Shown: in pieces, positions 11,161-22,941 of the stretch
How the letters are laid out: every line of letters starts with the position of its first letter
How positions within the stretch are numbered: position 1 is the stretch's first letter
Assembly: GCA_019787685.1 (NCBI GenBank)
Contig: JAHNUO010000001.1
Span: 3,520,023-3,584,022, forward strand
Reading direction: 5' to 3'
DNA: 64,000 bases
DNA from: Chiua virens
Lineage: Eukaryota; Basidiomycota; Agaricomycetes; Boletales; Boletaceae
Notes under the pieces: model-generated
Told to the model about the DNA's origin: nothing
The model's database searches: none
Seen by the model: the letters and a program-made list of their open reading frames with translations, nothing else
Program-made: the position numbers and the translations under genes

Positions 11161-12308
11161 ACAAAGGGTCAGTGCGGTGGTTATAGCATTCCTGCGGCGG
11201 TCATCGATGCTAGCTATGCGATTTATTTGACAGGAGGCCTTCTGCCACAGAAGGTCATGAGGTGTGCCAGTTTTCGAGGCTGCACCATTGACCATGAGTA
11301 GAGGGATCCTGGTAGGAATATTGCCTGAAGGACCAAATTCTATGCCTTCTGTGAGCATTACATTATTGCATCGAAAGAAATGGTGTCTTTACCTTCCATG
11401 CGTTTTTGCAGAGTCAAGAATGAAATCTCATGGTACACACAATGACTTACACTGAAGCTTCAAAAGTTCCTGTTTCCTAAGCAGCCAATGCAGTAGATGA
11501 AGTGATATGCTGTGGAATTGTGAGCGAATGAGGCTCCATGGTAAGCATGAAGAAGACTTCTTACCTTCAGAACCAAAGACAAGGCTCTCGCCGTGGAAGT
11601 GCAAAGTATCCAGAAACGCACACACTATAGAGATTCGTCAAAAACTTTGTGACGAACTTCGGAACTATACAAACCTTACATCCTCCACTCTGCTGCAAAA
11701 CTTCTCCAACATGCATTGGAAGAAGGGTACACACAATCCTCAACACAGAGGAATTGGGGGACAGAACCCAAAGCACACGCTCTGAGTGATGATATGTCCA
11801 CGACGCTGTGGACAAGTTTGCAGGCAAGGTGCGAAAGCAGGAAAAAAGGCAAAGAGACATTGAAATGGAGCAGGGAAGGCAAAACGGGAATTTGAGGCAG
11901 AGCTAAGAGAATTCAATTGTCTCACAGTTTCTTTTGTCTCATGCCATGCCACCATGCCACTAGTCTCAGTTCCATCCATTGCGGCGATTTCTGGGTTTAA
12001 AACCCCAAGAGAATTGTGGCATGTATTTCACGCTCTGCTGCAACACCACACTGTAACACCGAACACAGTTGAACGGTCCTGTGTTCCCATGCCTCGACCT
12101 GCCTGACAGGCGCACCTCACGTGCCAACCACCGCCATCACGCACTCACAGCACTGCTCTCCTCACCTCACCCTGTTCCCTCTCCACTGCAGGCACTGTGC
12201 CTGAGGAAAAAAGTGTAGCTAACATAGTGTACCCCATCATCTAATACAAGCAGGCTTTCTTGGACAAGATTTAAGAGAAAATTTCATGTTAACACAGTGC
12301 CAACACCA
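11161..12308. other. Region between A1 and B1, no clear gene
   Basis: Several short frames exist on both strands but none shows a domain. One half of a direct repeat of about 50 bp lies at 11,956-12,005 (CTCAGTTCCATCC...GGCGATTTCTGGGTTTAAAA), with its partner at 12,814-12,863. Upstream exons of A1 may lie here but cannot be supported. Confidence 0.4.
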
Positions 12309-12617
12309 TTAACCACATGGTACGAAAGCAGTGAGTAGCATCATATGTAAAACATCTATCTCTAGTTGCCACTGCATCTCTTTGGCGAGCTGTTTAGCTT
12401 TTGCCTTGACATCCTTGATCGTACTAGCCATATAGAAAGCAGACTCGGGCAACGTGTCACAGGCACCAGAGAGAATCTCCTTGAATGACCAAACAGTGTC
12501 CTTCAAGGAAACAAGTTTGCCCTCATAATTGGTAAAGACCTGTGCAACTTGAAATGGTTGTGACATGAAATGTTGGATTTTATGAGCACGTTTGACCTTC
12601 ATGCATCTTATTAGCAA
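12309..12617 (-). pseudogene. ATP synthase F1 beta-subunit gene fragment
   Basis: The minus-strand frame contains [19 protein letters not shown], then [19 protein letters not shown], then [12 protein letters not shown]. This is the C-terminal region of the mitochondrial ATP synthase catalytic beta subunit (typically RARKIQRFLSQPFQVAEVF, then a SFKEIL and an LPEAAFYMVG block). Only about the last 85 residues are present, with atypical residues and no upstream nucleotide-binding domain. It is a stray gene fragment, flanked at a distance by a direct repeat (11,956 and 12,814), which suggests it was captured or pasted in. Confidence 0.75.
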
Positions 12618-13179
12618 GTAGTCAGAGTTAATATCCTGAGTGCACCTTCATTGTCTTGTGTCCCAGTAGTCTCAACTGTAGTTATTGTGTTACATGACAT
12701 GATCTATGGTTCACTCCAAAGGCATACTGTCCACATCACTTGAACTTGAACTCATCCAGATTCAACCAATCAACCCTCCCGAAATGGAGGTGCTCGCAAT
12801 CTTAGATCAGTGTGGCATTAGTCTCAGTTCCATCCGTTGTGGCGATTTCTGGGTTTAAAAACCCACATTGCAGAGAGCATGTAAGTTGGTGGAGCTTGAA
12901 TTACTTTGACACATGCGCTTCACAATTTGAACTCCACTTTTTCTCTCTTTCTTTCATAATACATTCTTCCTGCTGGAAAGTCCAAAGCGCTTTGGACTCA
13001 TTGCTCATCTTGACGTGCGTCGAGATTCTGAGATTCTCACTTGAAAGCACAGTGATGTGCTTTTCATCCAGTGACAGCAACATTGCTGTGATTCATTTAC
13101 TGGCTACTCCTCACCAACAGCGTTGTACCAAAGGTGTGTACCTCTGTCTGTTGGATTTGTGGTGCTAATCAATTTGCAG
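12618..13179. other. Upstream region of B1
   Basis: It holds the second copy (12,814-12,863) of the direct repeat ending in TATA-like GGGTTTAAAA, about 320 bases upstream of the first B1 ATG. A TTTCTCTCTTTCTTTC pyrimidine run at about 12,940-12,960 is promoter-like. No gene is supported. Confidence 0.3.
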
Positions 13180-13558
13180 GATGACTTCCAACCTTCCATC
13201 AGATGCCATTGTTGACTTTGATGTCCCAGAGCAAATGCCACTCCATGAGCTGGTCGTACTCTGTCCAACTAACACAAGTGACACTGGTAAGTACTTTCCC
13301 TGACATTTCAATAGTGAATGTTCATTGTCTGCAGAGTCTTTTGGACCATGGGATGCGCAAGGTATCACGACCACCAACAACCTCATCATCTCATTGCCCA
13401 ACATGAAAACCATCCCAGGAATTGTTCTTGGAAATGCCACTCTGCGCTACCAATCCGACAGCCAGTGGGGGTATATTGATCCCTTCCAAACTCCCCAACA
13501 TTATCATGAGGACTTTCCATGGTTGTGTCTTATCCCCCGAAAAGGTCAGGCAACTCGC

Positions 13559-14201
13559 TGTTACAATCACGTTTCACATTATTCTTTCGCCTTCCTACTC
13601 AACGCTCTCATCCATTATACAAGATACACAATATCTATTACGGCACTCTTTGCCTCATGCCAAGGCTATACTCAGGACCTTATCCTATTGGCCAATCCTT
13701 TATGACTCACTATGATTCATTATTAGACACGTGTTATCTCACGATGTCATAACCCATGCACAACACACGTGTATTCACATGTTATCTCTTATCTATGATT
13801 CCCTATGACTCATATCCATTATTAAAGCAGTGCTTATCTTATAACATGCTTATACCGCATTGTTACAGCATTGTTTCCTCATGTCTTTATCTATGACTCA
13901 CATACATGCTGATACCTCATGTTATCACACCTTATCTACCAATCAGGACACTCATACTTATCTATGTATTCATACTCCAATTGTAGCTCCGATTGTACTT
14001 TTAGTATATAAGACTTGAATGCAGCACCAAGGGAACTCTAACAAAGTTCACCTTTGGTTTTCCCCCATTGTCTCTCATAGACAGATCACCTCTGTAGTTC
14101 TCGCCTCACTTGTCAGACTCACTTGCATTCTACATCCTTACACTGACCACTACAACCACTCGCAAGTAACTCATAGTCTACGTTTGTTCTAGGTTGTTAC
14201 A
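13559..14201 (-). repeat. Solo LTR inside a B1 intron
   Basis: It begins TGTTACAATCACG and ends CTAGGTTGTTACA. Internal text (CATGCCAAGGCTATAC...GGACCTTATCCTATTGGCCA) matches the inverted LTR of the Gypsy at 18,709-25,602, so it is a longer diverged relative in the minus orientation. The flanks are CTCGC (13,554-13,558) and CTCAC (14,202-14,206), a target duplication with one later change. It contains a TATATAAG promoter block. It sits in an intron, so by itself it might have been tolerated. Confidence 0.8.
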
Positions 14202-14427
14202 CTCACCATATTGAATGATCATTTCTCATCAAAGTTGTAGGAACTATTCCTGACTTGCTGTTGACATCTCATCGATGGGTGCTTTGGGCAAACATCACCG
14301 AAGACAACATGAATTGGGCGTGTCCACACACACCAACTTCCACCATCCAACTTGGTCGGATCAAGCAGCGCATCCTGTCCTCTGTGCAAGATTGTGCCAT
14401 ATATCTCACAGAAACAGTCACGAAGTA

Positions 14428-16013
14428 CAGTGGCTCAAACAACTGTCCCAATGTTTGCATGTTTTTCACTAAACGCAATAAAACGCGGTAACCACTAAAC
14501 CTTACCCAAACCTGTGTGTATATGAAATATAGTACCTACTCCTGGCTTTCTATTGGACCAAAGGTCAAAGGATTTGAATAAGATTTGATGACATGGCAAT
14601 TATTTCAAAATGATCACTCATTGGGACAGTTTTTTGACTTTAAGTTTGGATTACATATATCAGACCCTAACATGTTGGAAAGTACTTACATACATTTGAT
14701 AATGGTTCTATTATGTTATATTTATGTAACTATCATCAGCTAGCACCATATAAACCCCACCATTTCACAGTAACTTTCCTATCATCATTATGAAACTTAT
14801 CACCAGCTCTTAAGGGACAATAACATCTCCTTCCCTTTCCTTAAGCTTTCTTCCAGGAAAATAACCTCTAAAACTAGTCTGGGCAAGTCTATAGTGTCTA
14901 GGGTCCTTCAGGAAATCCAACTAGACAACACTAAACATCTTGGTGGTCACCCTTCAAAGTTTTCATTTACCAGCAAACGGGCTATTGTACAACAGATCAT
15001 TACTGGCAAGGCCAAAAATGCTGTTCAGCTCACTATACTTATAAATACCATTATTGATACTCATCTCTACCCTCAGACAGCCAGAAATACCCTCAAAAAA
15101 GCCTATTTGAAAGCTGTGGTAGAGAACAAAAACATCTTCTCTTCAAGAGTCACAAGAAAGGATGGTTGGCCTATGCTTTCCAATACTAGCATTGGACTGT
15201 GGAGGGTGGGAAAATGGTTGTATAGTTAAGTGAGGCTAAAGTCAATAGGATTAGGTCATACAAACAAGAGTATGTGTGGAAAAAGGTGGGAAAGTAGTTG
15301 ATTACTAGGGTACAGTCAAGCATAGAGGAGGCTATGGGCCTATATAGGATAGAATGGAGTGGGAGTTTAGAGTGAGATGTACAGAAGGATGAATGCTGAG
15401 CAATATGTGACAATTTCACAGCAAGGGTTGCTGGAAAACATTGAAGAATTTTAAATTTCAGAAGGTGATATCATTTTTCAATAAGATAATGATCCCAAGC
15501 ATACCTCTAAAAGAGTTCAGACCTGGGTCAAAGATCAAGAGATTGGATCTTTAGATTGGCCTGCACAGTCTCTAGATCTCACTTCCTTTGAACATACCTG
15601 AAATTATCTCAAAAAATGACTTTCAGCTTATAAAAGTGCCCCTAAAGGAGTTTATCATTTATAGGAGAGGTTAGTAGAGGAGTGGGGAAATATTTGTGCA
15701 GAATAACATCAGAAATAGATTAAAAGCATGCATAGAAGGCTTGAAGCTGTTACCAAGGCCAAAGGAGGTCATACCAAATAATAATACTTACATTTATATA
15801 AAGTCAAAAAACTGTCCCAATGAGTGATCATTTTGAAATGATTGCCATGTCATCAAATCTTATTCAAATCCTTTGACCCTTGGTCCAATAGAAAGCCAGG
15901 AGTAGGTACTATATTTCATATTCCCACAGGTTTGGGTAAGGTTTAGTGGTTACCGCGTTTTATTGCGTTTAGTGAAAAACATGCAAACATTGGGACAGTT
16001 GTTTGAGCCACTG
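14428..16013 (+). mobile_element. Tc1/mariner element 1 (dead) in B1 exon
   Basis: The termini are CAGTGGCTCAAACAACTGTC and its inverse, flanked by TA at 14,426-14,427 and 16,014-16,015. The terminal inverted repeats are about 215 bp and match those of the young element at 54,159-55,767. The transposase region has many stops and indels. The insertion separates two matching parts of the B1 coding sequence, and only the TA duplication would remain beyond the original exon. Confidence 0.9.
14800..15783 (+). pseudogene. Dead Tc1 transposase
   Basis: It is homologous to the intact 338-residue transposase at 54,521-55,537, with the recognisable blocks SRVLQEIQLDNTKHLGGH and RAIVQQIITGKAKNAVQ and later degraded DNDPKHTSKRVQTW text. 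The frame breaks near 15,229 and several more times, including at TGA and TAA positions. It is not expected to make a functional enzyme, but the intact paralogue in the window could in principle act on its ends. Confidence 0.85.
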
Positions 16014-16689
16014 TATGTTGAGAAGAGAGGTCGCCCGAGTGTCATTGCCAGTACACTTATCCATGCCATGAAATGCAATGTGTTCAAGTTGAAGGATCTC
16101 CCTATGATTCTTCATGATATCATTACTGTCGCCACTGACTTCCAGCAATGTTTGCTCGAACTGTACGCTTGGCATACCTTTCAAACTGACATTCGCACAC
16201 GTGCTCCTAACCTACAAGTAAAGGGGCAATGCCATCCTGTAAACGTCACATGGATGGGAGTATTCACAACAAGTGCATTGTTGACAGAGACATTATGGGA
16301 AGCAGGGGTGCCTGTTTGGCAAATTCGTGAGTGTCAGTTTATCCCTCATGACATCAATGTTGGAAGGGTAATGAAGCTCTTCTGGGACAAAGACATTGTG
16401 ACCCAGTTGGCCAGCGATCCTCAAGATCCACTTCACATGGGATTGGATGGCTTGTTGCGCAATTGTTACATGCGTCCCGTTGTAGGAGTCAATGACCCCT
16501 TGACGTGATAAACCCATATTCCTGCTTTGTTTACAGGATGCCCAGACTGCCCACATCAATTGTCCTACCCGTCCATCATGGTCCCATGTCCATCCAAGTG
16601 GATCCAACCCATATTCATATGTTTTGTTTTTTGTTCCTACACGTTTTCGCACAAGGTGACCGAATTGGGTTGCTCAATCGGGATCGCAC

Positions 16690-17350
16690 AATGCACACTA
16701 ATCAACTCTCTTTTGTCCAATTTCCATTTTATTTCGTACCTTCTTAGATTCTTTTCAGATGGTTCTGTGTTATCGACATGTATCCGATTGGTTATAAGGT
16801 ACGGATAGTTGGGTCATACAACATTTTAAAGGTAGTCCATTGATTCATGGATCAAACCTTATCCCACCTTGACAGAACATTGTTTTCCTTTTCACGGGTC
16901 GATCTCCAAAAGAGACGGCTCCGTATACGTATGCTTTCTTTATTTATTTGATACTTTATCTGCTGTAAAAGTCCCGGGAATACCTGAGACTATAAAATTT
17001 CTGTTCATAAATAAAAATTTCATCTTTCGATCCCCGTTTCTCTCGCATTCTAAGTTGCCTTGTCCACTTAACTATCTTTTCTATCCGTCCTTACTCGTAC
17101 TCAATCACCATTGTGCTCGAGTCTCTGCCTTGTCGCTGAACTATCCGACTGTCTGCGTTTCGGCCGGTTTTGTCAATCCTCATACAGTTTCACCCAGGAA
17201 CGCGTCCAGATTGCTTTCAAAGCTCTTGTCAACGCCTTGACACTTCGTCTTCAACCTCAGAACCCCTTGGGACGAGTCATACTTGCACCCATCCCTTTTC
17301 TTTCTATCTGACCGTTCCACTAATCCTGGTCCTGTCACACCAGCCCATTT
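16690..17350 (+). repeat. LTR-like repeat E (plus copy)
   Basis: It matches the inverse of 1,485-2,140. It has a TATA-like ACTATAAAATT at about 16,988 preceded by CCCGGGAATACC, the same layout as the L1 LTR (CCTGGGTTATGCCCAGGACTATAAAACC), so it is probably a related LTR family. Exact ends are not determined. It follows directly on the last piece of B1. Confidence 0.5.
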
Positions 17351-17728
17351 AATAGTTCTTCACTGTTGGTCGCATTCCTCTCCACCACTACAGCACAGCT
17401 CTCCCTGTTGATACCGACAACATCTTTCCCTCTGTAATCCCTTCTCCCTCAACTTCCTCCATCTTTCAGAATCCGGTTGCTCCATCTCAACAACCACATC
17501 ACAGTCCCTCTCCTGTAGTATTCTCTTCCAGATATAGTGGTCCGCTTGTGGTAGAACATCTATCAAACAATGTCATCAAACAAATTTCTCAGCATGTCGT
17601 GTCTGACGTTGGCAAAACTTTGGCTCCATCGATAGAGTCTAGATTGAGTTGCCTAGACAAGCGCAGGCAGACTGCTAAGATATTTACACACTGCTATGCC
17701 TCACATTTTTGACGGAAAACATAGGCGT
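17351..17728 (+). other. Retroelement internal fragment
   Basis: A short stretch between repeat E and the next L1 LTR. One frame is rich in Pro, Ser and Thr, like the start of a gag-type polyprotein, but no domain is seen. It is cut off by the L1 LTR at 17,729. Confidence 0.3.
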
Positions 17729-18412
17729 TGTAGGAGTTAGATACTCCCTACCGCTCTTCATCATGTCATATCACCTCCCGTCTCATCTGCCATCGACTTC
17801 GTGTCAGCCCGGTTTCATTCCTAGCATTTACAGATCATCCGAATCCAATCCGAGTCCAATCTGAGTCAACACGATCCAATCCGGTTCCATTGTACATATT
17901 CCGCTTCATCCAATTTGACTTGTTCTACTTGATTTGGCCTTATTAAGGTCATTACTATCCTAACACCTTTTCTCTCTTTGTCATCTACAAGGTTTGACAC
18001 TCCTTCTTAGCATACTCACCCTATGTTGATCCTGTACACTTACTTAGGGTCGGATTACCTTTAACAGTCCTGGGTTATGCCCAGGACTATAAAACCATGT
18101 TTCTAACACAAAAATAGCGTCTTTCTGCGTTCAGGAGATCTCCTGTTTACTCTCCCGTGTGTGAGTGAGCTGGATAGTTTTTCTTTTACCTCATCCTATC
18201 ATTCCTCTGCATCTCATCTACTCAAAACAATACTCTCATCACCTCAACTCCACCCAGATACTTTTACATTGACTGCTTTTCATTCTGGATCGTTCAGCAG
18301 CCTCTAGGACTCTTAGACAAACCTGAACCCTTCATCCCTTCAAATATAACCCCCCTTGGGACAAACCTATCACCCCACCTTTCTTCATATCACCTATTAT
18401 TAGTTTTCTACA
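17729..18412 (+). repeat. LTR, family L1 (plus, copy 3)
   Basis: It starts TGTAGGAGTTAGATACTCC and ends TAGTTTTCTACA, 684 bp. It has the family's TATA block at about 18,090 and the palindrome GGAGATCTCC. No target duplication is found; the far side is directly joined to an inverted, end-truncated L1 copy. Confidence 0.8.
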
Positions 18413-18708
18413 ACGATCCGGAATGAAAAGCAGTTGATGAAAAAGTATCTGGGTGGAGGCGAGGCAATGAGAGTATTGATTCAAGTAGATGAGACGCAGA
18501 GGAACGATAGGATGAGGTAAAAGAGAAACTATCTAGCTCACTCACACACGGGAGAGTAAACAGGAGATCTCCTGAATGCAGAAAGATGATATTTTTGTGT
18601 TAGAAACATGGTTTTATAGTCCTGGGCATAACCCAGGACTGTTCAAGGTAATCTGACCCTAAGTAAGTGTACAGGATCAACATAGGGTGAGTATGCTAAG
18701 AAGGAGTG
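18413..18708 (-). repeat. LTR, family L1 (minus, copy 4), part 1
   Basis: It matches the copy at 1-728 from about position 134 onward, so roughly the last 130 bp of the LTR (in its own direction) are missing. It is interrupted at GAGTG by the Gypsy element and continues at 25,608. Copies 3 and 4 meet head-on in inverted orientation. Confidence 0.75.
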
Positions 18709-19139
18709 TGAAACAACCTAGAACAAATCTAGACTGTAAAGTGTAGTGGATGAAGTGAGAGGGGGTTCAGTCCAGATGAGAGGCGAAAACTCCAAGAGAA
18801 CTTTGTTAGAGCTCTCTGGCTGTCATTCATGGGGTTTATATACTACATGGATATCGGAGTCTTAATCTGAGTATGAACTACGTAGATAAGCATAATGCGT
18901 TCTATTGGATGATAAGGTGTGAGTCAGTATGAGTCATAGATAAGAGCATAGCCTTGCACTGCCGTTGATGAGTCAGTGATAAGGGAAATGAATAGATAAG
19001 GGCATGAGGTGATGGGTGTTGTGTTATTGTGGCAGCCAATCGGATATGATCCTTTGGACAGCCTTGACATGAGGCGATTATGGTTTAGAATAAGTTGAAT
19101 GTAGGAGTTGAGAAGTGAGGAAAAGTTGGTATCGTAACA
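18709..19139 (-). repeat. 3' LTR of the intact Gypsy
   Basis: 431 bp, from TGAAACAACCTAG to GGTATCGTAACA on the plus strand, identical by eye to 25,172-25,602. In element orientation it starts TGTTACGATACC and ends TTGTTTCA, with TG...CA termini. Confidence 0.95.
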
Positions 19140-22100
19140 CTATCCCCCTTCTGTTGATCAGACTCCGGATGATCTATTTCATAATTGAGACGATGGAGAC
19201 TATCCTCATCTTCGTGTGAAGTTTTGTTGTCATAGGTTCGGAACATAGAGTTGAATTCAGTTTGTGTGACTTTTAGTTTCCTTGGGGCATCTGGATGTGC
19301 TTCATGGAAATCGGATATTAGATCCGGAGCTTTCTTCAGATTCTTTAATGGTTCCCAGGTTCTTTCGTCATCATCATAACCTTTCCAGTGTATGAGATAT
19401 TCTAAGCGTCGTCCTTTCATTCTGGAATCGACAATATAATCTGCTTCGAATTCTTCCTCTCGGTCATCTCCGATTACGACAGGTCTCGGTTTGTATACCG
19501 GCTGTTCTGGTAGATGTTCCTTATATGGTTTAACCTGAGAGATGTTTACGACTGGATGTATTCGCATAGTGCGTGGGAGTCGAAGCTTTAAGGCATTCGG
19601 ACCATGCATAGATATTATGTCATAGGGGCCAATCCATTTATCCGTAAATTTTGGATGTTGTTTTATTTTTAGATTTGCTGTAGAGAGCCAGACCTTGTCT
19701 CCAATTGAATAGGAAGGGGGTTCTGATCTCGATCTATCTGCGATGTTTTTCATATTTTCCGCGGCTTTATCTATATTAGATTTGGTTTGTTCTAGAACTT
19801 CGGAGAAATCCGTAATGTAGTTCTGAGCAGCCGGGTTTTTCATGGATTGTGGCATAATTCCCATTCTTGGGACGTAGGAACGTGTGATTTCGAATGGTGA
19901 GAATTTAGTGGCAGTGTGTTTCTTGCTGTTGTATGAGAATTGTGCGAGAGGGAGCCAATCGACCCATGTGTTATCTTTCTCAGCACAGAACATGCGAAGA
20001 TACTGTTGCACTTCTCGGTTCATTCGTTCCGATTGTCCGTCTGTTTGTGGGTGATGTGCGGTGCTTAGTTTGGGTGTTATTTTTAGCCCTGAGCATATAT
20101 CTTTCATAAGTTGGGAAGCGAATTGTGGTCCTCTATCCGAAATGATGGTTTTAGGGAGGCCATGGTGTTTCCATATATGTGAGAGATATAATTTAGCGAG
20201 ATCCATAGATGTGCACGTTTTGTGGCAGGGAATGAATTCGACTTCTTTGGAGAATCGATCCACAACCGTGAGAATGGAATCATAGGAGTGTGAAAGTGGG
20301 AGATCTGTGATGAAATCTGCTGAGATATCTTCCCATGGTAATGACGGTGTTTCTAGAGGTTGCAGGAGTCCTGCCGTTTTCTGATTAGAACCCTTGAAAC
20401 GAGCGCATCTTTCACAATGTGAGACATAATTTTTGACTTCTTCGTTCATTCGAGGCCAAATGTAGGTTCGAGAGAGGAGTTCTAAAGTTTTGTCATAACC
20501 GGGATGTCCGGCTTCGGGTGTGTCATGAAACATGGTTATAGATTTGGTGCGTAAAGCATCTGGAATGAAGATCCTATCCCCCTTTCTAAGGAAGGCGTCC
20601 TCGACTTTGTATCCGATAGAGAGTAAGTGTTTCATGGCATTAGGCGATAGCTTCATTGTTTCATGTTGTACGTCAGATAAGAATTGATCACCATTGTATA
20701 GGAGAGTGACGGCTGATCTGATCTTAGATGGGTCCATGAGAAGAATTCCTTTGTTATCATCTTCGATTCCGATCATGTGATCTTCTCGTCTGCTTAGAGC
20801 ATCTGCTTTTCCCATAGTGACTCCAGCTTTGTGGTGCCAAGTGAAGTTAAAACGTGATAGATATTGGGCCCATCTCGCTTGTCTTCGATTAAGATCTTGG
20901 CGTGTCATAAACCACGTAAGGTTCTGGTGGTCATTCCATATTTCAAATTCATGTTTTGCGCCTTCAAGATAGTGGCGCCATAGTTCTAGAGAGCGGATAA
21001 CCGAGAGCATTTCTTTATCGGCTATGGGGTAATTCCGTTCTTCTGGTGTCATAGAGTGGCTATTATAGGCGACTGGGTGCCAAAGTCCTTCTTTTTCTAA
21101 AGATAGAACTGCTCCTGTTGCGAAATCCGATGAATCGCATTCTAAGCGATATTTGGCATTCTGATCCGGATAAGCAAGGATAGGGGCTGTCGTAAAAGCC
21201 TTTTTAAGCATAGTGAATGCTTCGTCACAAGCGAAGGTCCATTCAAATTTCTGATCCTTTTTGGTAAGGTCATGTAGAGGTCGTGCTATTTTTCCATAAT
21301 CTTTAATGAATCTGCGATAGAAGTTGGCAAGTCCGAGGAAACTTCTGATATGTTTGACTGATGTGGGAGTTGGCCATTCGGCTACTGCTTTGGTTTTTTC
21401 GTTATCCATTTTAATTCCATTAGTTCCTACGATCATTCCGAGGAAGTCCACTTCTTTTACGCGGAAGAAGCATTTTTCTGGTTTTACATAAAGGTCGTTC
21501 TCTTCAAGGCGTTTAAGCACTTCGAGTACTATTTTGTCATGAGTTTCATAATCGTCGGTGTCTGTAAAGATCATAAGGTCGTCAATATAAACGACCACGA
21601 CTCCATTCATATCGGCAAAGATTTCGTTCATCATAGTTTGGAACGTTGCTGGGGAGTTACATAATCCGAAGTACATGACGATGGGTTCGAATGACCCGCG
21701 GTGACAGACAAATGCTGCCTTCCATTCGTCGCCTTCTTTGATGCGTACGTTATTGTATCCCCATCGGAGATCCATTTTCGTAAAAAGCTTAGCGTCTTTT
21801 AATTTATCCACAAGCTGCGAGATAAGCGGCAAGGGGTAGTTATTCTTAGTCGTATGTTCGTTTAGGTATCGGTAATCCTGAACCATGCGCTTCTTTCCAT
21901 CTTTCTTGGGAACGAAGAAGACCGGAGATGTCTGTTCGGATTTAGAGGGTCTGATGTAACCTTTCTTTAATTGGTCATCGATAAACGCGGAAACCTCCTC
22001 TTGTTCTGTGACGGAGAGGGGTATTAAGCGACCCTTCTTTGGAACGAATGAATCTTTTAGGTCAATGTGGTGATCCCATGGTTTGCGCAGTGGTATCCTT

Positions 22101-22941
22101 TCGGATTCCGTTTTTCCAAATACTTTAGCATATTTTAAATATTCTCGTGGGACCATCTCTTCAAGAGTGCGTTCCTTAGGAGGAGAAGGCGGAGTTTCCA
22201 TGTTTGCGGTAAAAATACGAGATTCCGCGATAGAGTTTGCATATTTAAGTTCTTCTGCGATAATGGAATCCAAGAAATCGTCTTCTTCTTGAGAATGACA
22301 TGATTCGGGGCATCTTCGCATTACAACCGATCCTGTTGTCCAATCAATATGGGGGTTGTGGTGCTTTAACCATGTATATCCGAGGATAAGGTCGTTCTTT
22401 CCAAGGTTGGTAATTTCAGCATCCACTATTTCCCTGTGTCCTTTGTAATCAATCAGGATTTGTGTGGCGTGAGTAATAGAACCCGCTTGATTCTTGGTTC
22501 CGTCGACATTAAAGACTTGTATGGCGTGTGGTAGGGTGTGAGTGGGAAGTTTGTGCTTAGCGACGTAATCCTCGTGTATGAAGATCGCATTAGCTCCACT
22601 ATCGAGAAGCGCTTTTGCTCCAACATAACCAATTTGGTTTACTGGGGATACCAAAATTGGTAATACTATTTCTTTTTCTACCGATGTAGATCTAATGAAA
22701 GACCCATCGGGGATTTGTTTTGGGACAGAATTAAGCACGGAACTATCGTGTCCGCCGCGCTCCGCAGAGATGCTGTCAACGCTTTCGTTTTCTGTTGTTT
22801 TTGATGATTTAGGTAGTTTATCCTCTTGCCGGGGAGGTTTTTCGGAGTAAGCGAAATCAAATTTTAAAGAAACGGAGTTTTCATAGAGTTTAGGAAGGGT
22901 TGTGCGAACGTGAGATCCCAGTTTACTCAGTTCGCCTTGCC
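19085..22941 (-). CDS. pol: Gypsy pol polyprotein (with C-terminal chromodomain)
   Basis: The frame encodes, in order: aspartic protease (AKALLDSGANAIF), reverse transcriptase (FVPKKDGKKRMVQDYRYLNE and the YIDDLMIF active site near 21,570), RNase H (LECDSSDFATGAVL), integrase zinc domain (GHPGYDKTLELL...CERCARFKG), integrase core (SADFITDL, IISDRGPQF, HPQTDGQSERMN) and a C-terminal chromodomain (YIVDSRMKGRRLEYLIHWKGY...TWEPL). The chromodomain defines a chromovirus and may guide integration to heterochromatin. The frame is open upstream of 22,738 back into gag in the -1 frame, so it is most likely made as a Gag-Pol fusion. The stop falls inside the 3' LTR. Confidence 0.95.
19140..19156 (-). 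other. Polypurine tract
   Basis: Directly next to the 3' LTR the minus strand reads AGAAGGGGGATAGTG. This is a purine-rich run in the expected place for priming plus-strand DNA synthesis. Confidence 0.6.

Larger units (their letters stand above)
13180..16680 (+). pseudogene. Gene B1, broken paralogue of cargo gene B2
   Basis: Exon 1 starts at ATG 13,180 (MTSNLPSDAIVDFDVPEQM) and is followed by a clean intron, GTAAGT at 13,288 to CTGCAG at 13,335. Exon 2 carries GYIDPFQTPQHYHEDF, matching GYQDCFQWPQAYSKDF of B2. The next intron is interrupted by a solo LTR (13,559-14,201). The following exon is cut by a Tc1 element (14,428-16,013), and coding text resumes with EKRGRPSVIAS and then AGVPVWQIRECQFIPHDI, matching AGVPVWLVRSPEFVPPDI of B2. 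An intron ends TTTACAG near 16,540 and a last short exon reaches about 16,680. No known domain is recognised. The Tc1 insertion alone disrupts the protein. Confidence 0.7.
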
